A DNA stretch of 64,000 bases. Source: Parietaria judaica. Lineage: Eukaryota; Streptophyta; Magnoliopsida; Rosales; Urticaceae. Within the stretch, counting starts at the first letter, position 1. Each line of letters starts with the position of its first letter. Below are positions 34,790 through 44,936 of the stretch, in pieces. The DNA lies in NCBI GenBank assembly GCA_954871525.1, contig OX940861.1:38019201-38083200 (forward strand), in the 5' to 3' direction. A program made the translations under genes and the position numbers. The notes under the pieces are model-generated. The model saw nothing but the letters and a program-made list of their open reading frames with translations, ran no database searches and was not told the origin of the DNA.

Positions 34790-36029
34790 GTGCAATATTG
34801 GAGAACGCCTCTCCGGAGATATATTCTCGAGGGAGCGTTGCTCGAAAGCCCACAAGAGTCAAGGAAGATCAAGTCAAAAAGCTCTAAGTATACCGTCTTT
34901 GACAACAACCTCTATTTGAAGAGCTTCACAGGCCCCTACCTGAGGTGCCTTGGCAATAAAGAGTCTGAATACGTCATGCAGGAAATCCATAGCAGAGAAT
35001 GCGAAAACCATTCTGGCGGACGCTCCTTATTGAGGAAGACTAAGCGACAAGGTTTCTTTTTGGGAAACAATAACTGCCGATTGCATTAGTTATGCCAAGA
35101 AGTGTGAGAAATGTCAGCGGCACGCCCCAGCTATCAACTGTCTGGCGGAGGTATCGGTACCTTACCCGTTCATGAAATGGTCAATGGACATCGTCGGCCC
35201 CATGCCGATCGGCGCAAGGCAGAAGAGGTTCATGCTTGTCGTCACGGATTTCTTCACCAAATGGACGGAGGCCGAATCGTACGCTAACATCAAGGACTCC
35301 GATGTCGAAAGCTATGTTTAGAACAACATAGTCACTAGGTTCGGATTGCCTAGAGAGATAATCGCCGTTAATGGGTCTCAATTCATCTCGAAGAAGTTCG
35401 GAGACTTCTGCGCGCAATGGAGGATAAAGCTTAACACATCGACACCGCGATATCCCCAGGGCAACAGGAACGCCGAGGCAGTCAACCGAACCATCGTCGA
35501 CAACATCAAGAGGAGACTCGACGAAAAGAAAGGGTTGTGGGCATACGAGCTCCCGGGAGTGCTATGGGCTTACCGAACAACCCCTCACTCCACGACCGGC
35601 GAAACCCCTTTTGCATTAGCCTTCGGAGTAGAAGCTGTGGTTCCTGCAGAGGTTGGAGTTCCGAGTCTTCGTCGAACTCTCGCTCCCAGTAATAAGGAAG
35701 ACAACGAGCAGAATCTTCTTCACCAGCTCGACCACATCGACGAAAGACGCGAGCAAGCAAGCGCACACGTTGCTAATTACCAGAACACGATCGCGCGCTT
35801 CTACAACAAGAAGGTGCGCTCGATGAGGTTCAGAGTCAGGGAGATGGTCCTTCGACGAGTTTTCCAGAACACCGCCGAGGTGAATGTTGGGAAGCTGGGG
35901 CAGACTTGGGAGGGCCCATACATAGTCACCGACGTCGTCAATCCAGGAGTCTACGAGCTCAAGAATACCGAGGGCGCAAAAGTAGTACGGAGTTGGAACG
36001 TAAAACACTTGAAGAAGTTCTACCAGTAG
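34790..36029 (+). pseudogene. Integrase of the gypsy element
   Basis: The zinc-binding part (HSREC...NHSGG..., then KCEKCQRH) is split by a frameshift near 35055. The core has MDIVGPMP for the first acid, a TAG at 35319-35321, then AVNGSQF where S/T-D-NG is expected, so the second catalytic aspartate is missing. The glutamate is kept in PQGNRNAEAVNRTI. A C-terminal segment (GQTWEGPYIVTDVVNPGVYE) ends normally at 36029. Confidence 0.88.
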
Positions 36030-36339
36030 CTTCACGGATTTTTCTTTTCTTTCCTTTCATACTTGTATCTTTCTCCTTAAGTTTTATCTTTTGCGATTTA
36101 GGGAAGTCCCGACCCTTTTTTTGTTCGGGATTATTTTGCATGGCCTCGGCCTTTATCAAATTGATGTGGAGTACTCTTCCCTCGCGAGCCGCACCCAAAT
36201 GGGGGACTCGAAGGGTTTAATGAGGCTCGTCTTTTAGACACACAAACTGACTCACGACATAACTTTTTCTTTTATCTCCGATTTGAAAGTAAGGAAATAA
36301 GTTGGTCTAGGAGGAATGAGAGGACGAGAGAAAGTAAGC

Positions 36340-37430
36340 ATAAAAACTACATCGGCGAGAGTGCCTAAGAAAATTGCTCGGTGAGAGTGCCTAGCAAAGA
36401 ACAAAAGGGGCAAAAATGCCCACGGCGAGAGTGCCGAATAAAAAATACATAAGCGAGAATGCCTAAGAAAATTGCTCGGTGAGAGTGCCGAGCAAAGAAC
36501 AAAAGGGGCAAAAATGCCCACGGCGAGAGTGCCGAATAAAAAATACATAGTCGAGAGTGCCTAAGAAAATTGCTCGGTGAGAGTGCTGAGCAAAGAACAC
36601 AAAAGGTGTGAGTGCCCACGGCGAGAGTGCCGAATAAAAAAAATATAGGCGAGAGTGCCTAAGAAAATTGCTCGGTGAGAGTGCCGAGCAAAGAACAAAA
36701 GAGGCGAGAGTGCCGAATAAAAAAAAACATAGGCGAGAGTGCCTAAGAGAAATTGCTCGGTGAGAGTGCCGAGCAAAGAACAAAAGGGGCAAAAATGACC
36801 ACGGCGAAAGTGCCGAATAAAAAATACATATGCGAGAGTGCCTAAGAAAATTGCTCGGTAAGAGTGTCGAGCAAAGAACAAAAGGGGCAAAAATGCCCAC
36901 GGCGAGAGTGCCGAATAAAAAAAAATATAGAAGAGAGGGCCTAAGAAAATTTCTCGGTAAGAGTGCCGAGCAAAGAACAAAAGAGGCGAGAGTGCCCACG
37001 GCGAGAGTGCCGAATAAAAAAAATATAGGCGAGAGTGCCTAAGAAAATTGCTCGGTGAGAGTGTCGAGCAAATAACAAAAGAGACGAGAGTGCCCATGGC
37101 GAGAGTGCCGAATAAAAAAAACATAGGCGAGAGTGCCTAAGAGAAATTGCTCGGTGAGAGTGCCGAGCAAAGAATAAAAGGGGCAAAAATGCCCACGGTG
37201 AGAGTGCCGAATAAAAAATATATAGGTGAGAGTGCCTAAGAGAAACTGCTCGGTGAGAGTGCCGAGCAAATAATAGAAGAGGCAAAAATGCACACGGCGA
37301 GGATGTTGAATAAAAAAAATACAGGCGAGAGTGCCTAAGAGAGACTGCTCGGTGAGAGTGCCGAGCAAAGAATAAAAGAAGCGAGAATGCCCGCGGCGAG
37401 AATGCCGAATGTAAAAAAAAAGGGGGGGAG
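36340..37430 (+). repeat. 98-bp tandem repeat array in the gypsy 3' region
   Basis: About eleven copies, some shortened, of a unit with GAGAGTGCCGAATAAAAAA, GCGAGAGTGCCTAAGAAAAT and TTGCTCGGTGAGAGTGCCGA. Successive landmark starts at 36421, 36519 and 36617 give a period of 98. The long minus-strand frames here are by-products of the period and have no domain. Confidence 0.9.
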
Positions 37431-37440
37431 GGAAGAGATA

Positions 37441-40178
37441 TGTTGGAAATATGTGTCCTTAAACAAGATATTTTATCCATTTGTAAAAGATTATGACAAG
37501 TCGTTGAATAAAGATGATACTTATTATGATAATCTTATTATAGTTTCTGGTAGAGTAAAATAGAATGTTTGATCCTTAGTTCATAAAGGATGCAATTATG
37601 AATTATTATCACAACAGAGTCAATGTGAAGAAGAATTAATAATCATAATGAATGAACTTAAAATGTCTGTGACCTGATTAACTGGGTGGGAGCCCATTAA
37701 TCGTATAAGAATGTGACTAAGTGACAATACTATTCTGGATTTTGTGTGTGTCACACTCACTAGAAGTGCATTAAGTATGAAGTGTCTTCATACTAGACTG
37801 GACCTAACTTAAACTCCGGAAGTTATCATATATGACCGTCACTGATAACTTGGAGTTGAGTCACTAGTAGATGATCAAATGGATATTCGATCTAAGTCCT
37901 GAGTGATCTTGAGTCCAAGTTGCTGGCTTGATTGTTCTTTGATTTAACCGTTAAAGAACACGAAATATTATCGCTGTTCCCAACACTATTATTTTGGGAA
38001 CATGATAGTCAGCAGTAAGGGTAACTTGGTCATAGACATGGGCATCACACAACTCTCTTCAGAGTGATGATGATTCCCTTGATTGTCGGTGGTGAGAAGT
38101 GAGAGGTACCCGTGCGCAACTTATGAATCGAAACCATAAGTGGGTTACTCATAATAGTACTGACTGAGTCAAGGATGAAAATGCAATAAGGGGCATAACG
38201 GTAGAAACCGCCTGCTCGTGTGTGGATCATCAAGTGAAAGATCAATAACCCGAATTTGATTGTATCAATGGACACCCTGCTGTTATAAACGGAATAATAT
38301 ATACCGTATCACTAAAGAGTGCTGCCTCAGGTCTATAGTGGAATCACTTCGAGGTTTGACGAACAACTAGCAGTTCGTTGGAGCTTAAGTGATACGGGTC
38401 CATGGTCCCCAGGATAGCTCCGTAACGGATGATACGTACGTAATTAAAATACATTATGGATAATGTTTAATCATTTGGCTTGACTTATAAAACTGAAAGG
38501 TCTGTGGCAGACGTCACATAGTTTTATCGTTAGCGTGGCAAAAGTACCATATTTTGGTACACAAAATTAACTGATAAAAGAAAGTTAGAATTTATATTTT
38601 CTATCAGCACCATGTTGTTGGAAATTAAATTCTAAGCAACTTTGCTTTTTGAACAAATTCATTTCGACTTACGGTTAGTGATTTATGGATTTTGTAAGTT
38701 TGTGATCGGTTCGATGAACTTTGAAATTAAATCACATGTCACGAATTTAAATGATGGTGTGGCACCATAACATTTTAATGTGTGATATTGAGATCAGGAA
38801 ATATTAATATAATTTAATTATTTGGATTTAATTATTAATATCTTATTAATAATTAATTAATAATTAATTGATTTATATTAATAAATAAAAATATATATTT
38901 ATATATATTTATATGTGTAAATTCGAATTAGGGTTTCATGTGAAACCCTAGCTAAATTCGAATAGTATGATTTGGCCTTTCCAAATTTGTGGCATAAGTA
39001 CCAAATGTTTTGGTATTTTAGCAAAACCCTAAAATCAATATTATACATTGGATCGGTTATGATTTAATATCAACCGTTGGATTAGGATATTGATAAATTC
39101 AAAATTAATAACTTGGTGACCAAGTTTCATTTTTCGAATTTGGTTAATTAATTATATCTGTTAGATCGGTCTAAGATTTAATCTTTACCGTCGGACTGAA
39201 AATTAATTAATTATATATATTTATATATTTTCGAATTATGGTTTATGGATAAATTCGAAATTGTTTTTAATAAATCTTTTTATATTTGATTTTATCCTAA
39301 ACTAATTTGATCCATTAGATCGGTTTAAAGATTTATCTCAACCGTTGGATCTAGATAATGATAATTCAAATTTTAATATATATATATATATATATAATTC
39401 AAATTTTATAAAGATAAGAAGATAAGATTGGATTTTGATTTTATCCTAATCTTTCTTATTTAATTAAATCCCTAATTAATTATATCCATTGGATTTAGAT
39501 GAGATTAAATCTGGACCATTGGATTAAGATAATTAATTATATTTAAATATATGAAATTCGAAATTAGGGAGGGAATTTCTCCAATTCGGTTACGGTTTGA
39601 GCCTATAAATAGGAGGCTCATTCTACACATTTTTCACACCTTTCCCCAGAGAAAAATTCGAACTCTCCCTCTCCCTCAGGGTCTGCGAATTTTCTCTCTG
39701 ATCTATCTTTTCTGGTTCGGCTTAGGAGACTATTTCTCCGGAAGCTTAAAAAGAACCATCAGTTGAAATTTTGCGAAGGAGTCCTGCCGGTGAAGCCCAC
39801 GCTTCGGTACGAGGATTCCAGGAGAATATCCCGGAAGTTCACGGGAGTTTCCCTTAGCATCGGCGGAGCCCTGCCCGATTCAAAACGCGCAGCCGGAAGT
39901 CGTCAATAGAGGTACGGCCTTATGCATTGGGTTAATAAATGCAACCATTTACTGCTTTCTATTTATTTCCTATTATGACTAGATTATTAATAATGATATA
40001 TGAATATTAAATTACATAATATTTATCAGATCTTGTGAAATGGTTATTATCCGATATCCGGACCGCTGTACGGATAACAAGTTATTCAGCTTTAAAATTA
40101 ATTTTTAAATGTTACCCGGACGGTTCGGAGGTACAATTTGTGAAAATTTTCAAGGAATCCGAGAAGTGATTCCCAACA
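37441..40178 (+). repeat. 5' LTR (2738 bp) of the nested copia element
   Basis: Runs from TGTTGGAAATATGTGTCC to GATTCCCAACA. This is several times longer than most copia LTRs. Its core promoter is at 39604. A minus-strand open frame at 38045-38275 recurs in the other LTR copies but has no recognised domain. Confidence 0.92.
39604..39611 (+). promoter_or_regulatory. TATA box of the nested copia 5' LTR
   Basis: TATAAATA within CCTATAAATAGGAGGC lies about 575 bases before the LTR end. The equivalent sequence is present in the solo LTR but falls in the segment deleted from the 3' LTR. Confidence 0.65.
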
Positions 40179-40180
40179 AT

Positions 40181-40193
40181 TGGTATCAGAGCC
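40181..40193 (+). other. Primer-binding site of the nested copia
   Basis: TGGTATCAGAGCC begins two bases after the LTR, as in other plant copia elements primed by initiator methionine tRNA. Confidence 0.85.
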
Positions 40194-40369
40194 ATGGTTC
40201 AAGGATAAATAATTACGTAATTTAATTTAATTTAATGGGTTTAAGAACGAATTATCTGATGAATAAAATTAATTATTTAAAATTGAAATTTTGAATTTTT
40301 AGATATTTTAAATATTAATTTAAAATAAGAAAATTACCCGACCCGAATAATCAGACCGGATGGTTGGAC

Positions 40370-40685
40370 CGGGCTGCCCTTAGCAGCCCAGCCCGAGAAT
40401 GGCGCGAACAGGGGCTGCCGCTGCAGCCCCAGGTTGTTCGCCAGGGCAATGCCAGGGCAAAAGCCCACGGGCCAGGCCCACGGGCAAGGCCCTCGCCAAG
40501 GCCACTCGGCCAGGGCAAGGGCACCCGTGTGGGCCTGGCGGGCTGGCCGCAGGCCACGCTGCCTGGCAGCGGTATGGGCCTGCTGGCCCAGCCCGAAGGG
40601 CTCGGGTACTACCCTGGCCCACCCGTGGGCTGTCCCATTCCACGGGCATGTGGGCCCGGGCTTAAGCCCGGAGGGCCCACGTGTA
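40370..40685 (+). other. GC-rich block in the copia leader
   Basis: A sharply bounded block of very high GC content inside AT-rich DNA. It is full of GGGC/GCCC words and small palindromes such as CCGGGCTTAAGCCCGG (near 40657). All six frames are partly open, as expected from composition, and none has a recognisable domain. Confidence 0.6.
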
Positions 40686-40810
40686 ATTTTTTTTATATGG
40701 TCGGATTTTTATTCCGACCCGGATCCCGTGGATTAATTATTAATTATTATTAATGAAATTAATATTTATGAATTAAAATTAATTATGATTAATTAATGTG
40801 AATTAAAATA

Positions 40811-41035
40811 TGGATGTTATTTCCCGATAAATAACATTGTCTTATTTTAATTAATTCAGAAAATTAAATATGGATGTTATTTAATAATTAAATAACATTG
40901 TCTTATTTAATAAATTAAAATATGGATGATAATATTCGAAGAATAATATCATTGTCTTATTTTAATATTTCATAAATAATTATTAAAGGGCATTAAAATG
41001 TTTAATGATAATTCTTAGAGAATAAGTATCATTAA
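40811..41035 (+). repeat. Series of four stem-loops in the copia leader
   Basis: Three modules share the flanks TATGGAT and ATTGTCTTATTT around different stems: GTTATTT/AAATAAC with loop CCCGAT (40816-40835), the same stem with loop AATAATT (40876-40896), and GATAATATT/AATAATATC with loop CGAAG (40928-40950). A fourth hairpin, TTAATGATA/TATCATTAA, follows around 41002-41035. The stems differ on both sides but stay complementary. Confidence 0.65.
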
Positions 41036-41547
41036 CATAAAATTTTAAATATTCATCATAGATATAATTTGTATAACCTATTTTCATAACCCTCAAACAT
41101 AGTGTCTATGTTTAGATCATTATTAATATGTCTATATAGGATAGATATAAATAATAAAAAGTAAATGTAAAAGTGTTAATTATCAGTCGGAAAAATTTCA
41201 AACGTACAATCTTGCCTAAGGAAGAGGGAATCAAAAGTGGGGCCGGTTCACCATCCACTTCTGGGTGACCGGTTAGGACCCCTCCCATCGACCTGGAGAG
41301 CGTACGGTTTGATCTATCACTACAGACGAAATAATAAACACATTTTTAGGGCTTATTTAAAATTACGTGTCGTAATAAATAAAGCCAAAATATAAACTTT
41401 TAATGTGTCATTAATAGACAGTTTATATAATAAGTTTTTATAACTTAGAAATTAAAAACGTTATTTTCTAAAAACAATGGCAAGTATATAATAAAACAAA
41501 GGTCTCCATTATTACTGTCACAAGGTCTGCTAACCACACCGCCTCGA

Positions 41548-41886
41548 GTCACCCTAGTGTGTCTATTCTCTAAGGAAGGTGTGCTTGTGGAAGGTTTGAC
41601 ACCGTAATAGTTCCAAAAGAATATGGGGACGGAGGAATCTTGGAAATGGACTGCGAGTCACCCTAGAGTGACCATTCCCTAAGGACGACGTTTCCAAGAG
41701 GATCCCGAGAACCGAAAATAATGGGTTAAGCTTGCACGGAAGTTGGTGCTTCCTGACCGTCTATGGTGATAGTTAATAATCATAGAGGACTTTTGTAGTT
41801 CTTGTTATGAATATTAATTAAGTTTATGACTAAAAGTTAGTTTAACCAAACTACACGGTTGATACCGCGAGTCACCCTAGAGTGAC
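41548..41886 (+). repeat. Three copies of a GTCAC...GTGAC hairpin motif
   Basis: GTCACCCTAGAGTGAC occurs at 41657-41672 and 41871-41886, and a variant, GTCACCCTAGTGTGTC, at 41548-41563. Each is preceded by CGA and followed by a CTAAGGA-type word. The stem encloses a loop with the self-complementary CTAG. No frame is supported across this part. Confidence 0.7.
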
Positions 41887-42056
41887 CATGCCACTAAGGA
41901 CGGCAACGACGTGTACAGTCGGTTAAATTATCACGAAATAGTTAAAAGGGTTTATTTAACGTTTTCCCAGAACATGTTTGCATCATGTAACTATTTCAAA
42001 TAAAATATTTTTCTAAACATTCTACCTATAATAAAGTTTAATAAGTTTCTTTTTCA

Positions 42057-42854
42057 ATGCCAGTTAATATGTATAAAGCTATTAATGTCTCGGATGATGA
42101 AAAAGATTCGGTCAACTCTGGTCCTCCATCTGAGTTTGAGCTACCGATATTTGAAGAAGGCAGTGCTTGGTTCAAGTTTGATAATGAATATGAGTTACTC
42201 AGTTTCTTATTAGACCAGTATCCAAACAAAATTCAATCCTTCAAAGATTCGGTACTCAAAGCCTCGATGGGTGAAATTGAGAGACTAATGAAAAAGGTGA
42301 ACAAAGTAACGGCTCTTGTCACTCAAGCAATGGCAAAAGATAACAAACGAAAGACTGAATCGAAAGCTGAACCCGGAAGAAAAGAAAGAAAAGTTGGTTT
42401 ATCTACAATGTGCTTCCAATGTGGAACAAGGAAGAGAGTGCCAGGTCAGCTGCGATGCAGACTGCACATGAGTTCACAAAAGGGTAAGACCTTTTCTGAA
42501 TACGAAATTAGTTTTTTATTGGAGAGATTCAAATCTCAGATCCATAGATTAAAATTCTAAACATTGCAAACATTTTTCATGAAAGAAGTTGCTTCTGCTA
42601 AGAATAAAAACGGAAATGGAGCTTTATGCATTGAATGCTGGCTCAAACCAAGAGCAAAGGGGCACACAATGTGCCGAGAACATCTGCGGGCTTGGAGAGG
42701 TAATGACTCTTCTGTTAACCCCAAAATTAGTTTTTTATTGGAGAGATTCAAATCTCAGATCCATAGATTAAAATACTAACGCTTGTTCATTTTCTTTTCA
42801 GGATTCAGCAGGAGCTCTGTTGATGAGAACTCAGCAGGAAACGAAAGCGGCTAG
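42057..42854 (+). CDS. Three-exon gene-like ORF inside the copia element, two CX2CX11CX2H motifs
   Basis: Exons 42057-42483, 42586-42699 and 42802-42854 join in phase 1 at both junctions, with GT-AG introns, into about 197 residues. The N-terminal half is acidic (SDDEKDSVNSGPPSEFELPI), followed by a helical, basic region (KKVNKVTALVTQAMAKDNKR). Exon 1 ends with CFQCGTRKRVPGQLRCRLH and exon 2 holds CIECWLKPRAKGHTMCREH, the same CX2CX11CX2H spacing, probably zinc-binding. Both introns contain the same stretch of about 50 bases (42507-42556, 42726-42775), so exon plus intron was duplicated. An AATAAA-like signal follows near 42985. The family is not recognised. Splicing is predicted only from sequence; it might instead be a diverged, retroelement-specific gene. 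Confidence 0.55.
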
Positions 42855-43157
42855 TACTCGAGTGTCTCGAAGAAGGAAGCATGCTTTAAGTTTATATTCG
42901 ATTTAAGTTTATTGTTATCATTAATTTTGCATTGTTAAAACCTTGATTTATTTTTGGATATTGATTGCATGGAATGATTCTTAATTAATAAAGGTTTATA
43001 TGTTTCGAATTATTTTGCAATATCCAGATAAATATAGTGACAATTATTTTTTGTTTCATCTATAGTCTTTAATTACTCTAATTGATTTATTTAAATCAAA
43101 TGTCATTTTTAATCATGATGGTTAATAGAGAATCAAATTAGAGGAAATTATTCACAA

Positions 43158-44921
43158 ATGGGATCTTGTGACAAAGTCACAACGCCGATAACAGTGTCTG
43201 TTATCGAAGAGAGTGCGGAAACCACGGTCCCAAATCAGAACCAAGGGGTACTCAGACGTAGTGGGAGGTTCAAAAGACCAGTTGAGCGCTACGAGAACAC
43301 CCAGTTGGAATTTCACCTAGCTGTCACAGACACTAGCGTTGAAGATCCCATAGGCTACAAGCAAGCTATAGTTGATCCTGATAAGGGAGAATGGCAGGAA
43401 GCCATGAACCAAGAAATAGAATCAATGGATTCAAATGAAGTCTGGGAACTTGTAGACTTACCGGATGGTTTCAAAACCATTGGCTGTAAGTGGGTATACA
43501 AGCGAAAGAGAGGAGTGGACGGGAATGTTGAAACCTTCAAGGCTAGACTAGTGGCAAAGGGTTTTACCCAGAGGGAAGGTATTGATTTCGATGAGACCTT
43601 TGCTCCAGTCGCTAAGTACAAGTCCATCCGGATTCTCATGGCCATAGCCTGTAGTCTCAATTACGATATTTGGCAGATGAACGTCAAAACCGCCTTCCTG
43701 AACGGGTACATTGACGAAAACATCTATATGGACCAACCAGAAGGGTTCGTGCAACAGGGTCAAGAAGGGAAGGTTTGCAGATTACTCAAATCCATCTATG
43801 GATTGAAGCAAGCTTCCAGATCCTGGAATCTAAGGTTCGATGAAACCATCAATACCTATGGATTCATTCAAAACGTCACTGAGGCCTGCATTTATAAGCT
43901 CAACGACGAAATCGTGGAAATTTTTCTTGTTCTGTACGTCGACGATATTCTTCTCATTGGAAACAGTGTGAAGAAATTATCGGACGTGAAGGCGTGGCTA
44001 TCTACACAGTTCCAAATGAAGGACATGGGAGAAGCCAGTTATGTTCTTGGGATCCGAATTTTCAGGGATCGCAACAACAAGCTTCTGGCCTTATCTCATG
44101 CAGCTTACATTGATAAGGTGCTTGAACGTTTTGCAATGGCAAACTCCAAGGGTGGTAATTTACCAACCAGACATGGAGTGTTCCTTAGCAGGAAACAGTG
44201 CCCAACTTCTCCGGAAGAGCAAGATGTGATGAGGCGAATACCCTATGCTTCAGCAGTGGGAAGTCTGATGTACGTTATGCAGTGTACTAGGCCAGACATC
44301 TGTTACGCTGTGGGAATTGTTAGCAGATACCAATCCAACCCTGGTATGGCTCACTGGACAACAGTGAAGAACATTCTCAAGTATCTTCGGAGAACGAGAG
44401 ACTATATGTTAGTGTTTTCAGGATCAGAACTGAATCCACTAGGATACACTGATTCAGACTTTATGTCTGATAGAGACGCGATAAAATCGACGTCGGGAGC
44501 AGTGTTCACCCTTGTTGGTGGAGCGATATTCTGGAGAAGCGTAAAGCAATCTTGTATCGCAGATTCCACAATGGAAACTGAATACGTGGCAGCTTGTGAG
44601 GCAGCCAAAGAATCAGTTTGGCTCAAGAATTTCTACATAGAGCTGGGAGTTGTTCCAGATGTGGATGGGCCCCAAACACAATACTGTGATAACAGTGGTG
44701 CGGTGGCAAATTCTAAAGAGCCCAGAGACCATAACAAGGCGAAACATATAGAACGCAAATACCATCTCATAAGAGAAATAGTGCGTCGTGGCGACGTGAG
44801 GGTTGTGAAAATAGCTTCGGAAGACAATCTGGCTGATCCATTCACCAAGACGTTGCCAGAGAAAATATTCAGGAGGCATCTGGATAGTATGGGTCTGAAA
44901 GACATGGGTCATCTTCTATAA
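43158..44921 (+). CDS. Copia reverse transcriptase-RNase H protein (pol lacking PR and IN)
   Basis: An uninterrupted 587-residue frame. Residues 30-45 (GVLRRSGRFKRPVERY) match the linker that follows integrase in copia Pol. RT extends from about 75 with KWVYKRKR and [18 protein letters not shown]; the catalytic box YVDD is at 260-263. Motif A reads QMNVKTAFLNG, with Asn where copia RTs have the catalytic Asp (residue 175). The RNase H part (YTDSDFMSDRDAIKSTSG, then ADSTMETEYVAACEA) ends at ADPFTKTLPEKIFRRHL. Since gag, protease and integrase are absent, it could not transpose alone even with active RT. Confidence 0.9.
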   Translation: MGSCDKVTTPITVSVIEESAETTVPNQNQGVLRRSGRFKRPVERYENTQLEFHLAVTDTSVEDPIGYKQAIVDPDKGEWQEAMNQEIESMDSNEVWELVDLPDGFKTIGCKWVYKRKRGVDGNVETFKARLVAKGFTQREGIDFDETFAPVAKYKSIRILMAIACSLNYDIWQMNVKTAFLNGYIDENIYMDQPEGFVQQGQEGKVCRLLKSIYGLKQASRSWNLRFDETINTYGFIQNVTEACIYKLNDEIVEIFLVLYVDDILLIGNSVKKLSDVKAWLSTQFQMKDMGEASYVLGIRIFRDRNNKLLALSHAAYIDKVLERFAMANSKGGNLPTRHGVFLSRKQCPTSPEEQDVMRRIPYASAVGSLMYVMQCTRPDICYAVGIVSRYQSNPGMAHWTTVKNILKYLRRTRDYMLVFSGSELNPLGYTDSDFMSDRDAIKSTSGAVFTLVGGAIFWRSVKQSCIADSTMETEYVAACEAAKESVWLKNFYIELGVVPDVDGPQTQYCDNSGAVANSKEPRDHNKAKHIERKYHLIREIVRRGDVRVVKIASEDNLADPFTKTLPEKIFRRHLDSMGLKDMGHLL

Positions 44922-44924
44922 GTA

Positions 44925-44935
44925 CAAGTGGGAGA
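44925..44935 (+). other. Polypurine tract of the nested copia
   Basis: CAAGTGGGAGA lies directly before the 3' LTR (TGTTGG at 44937), in the position of the plus-strand primer. Confidence 0.7.
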
Positions 44936-44936
44936 T

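Noticed and set aside
36340..37430. Regular repeats resembling a CRISPR array
   Set aside because: Units are contiguous with no unique spacers, in a eukaryotic retrotransposon with no cas genes.
36252..37480. Several long overlapping minus-strand frames with repeated FARHSHRAIFLG-type text
   Set aside because: They are produced by the 98-bp tandem array, repeat in register with it, and show no domain. Not genes.
40351..40753. Open frames on both strands through the GC-rich block
   Set aside because: Explained by base composition; all frames are open and Ala/Gly/Pro/Arg-rich with no domain.
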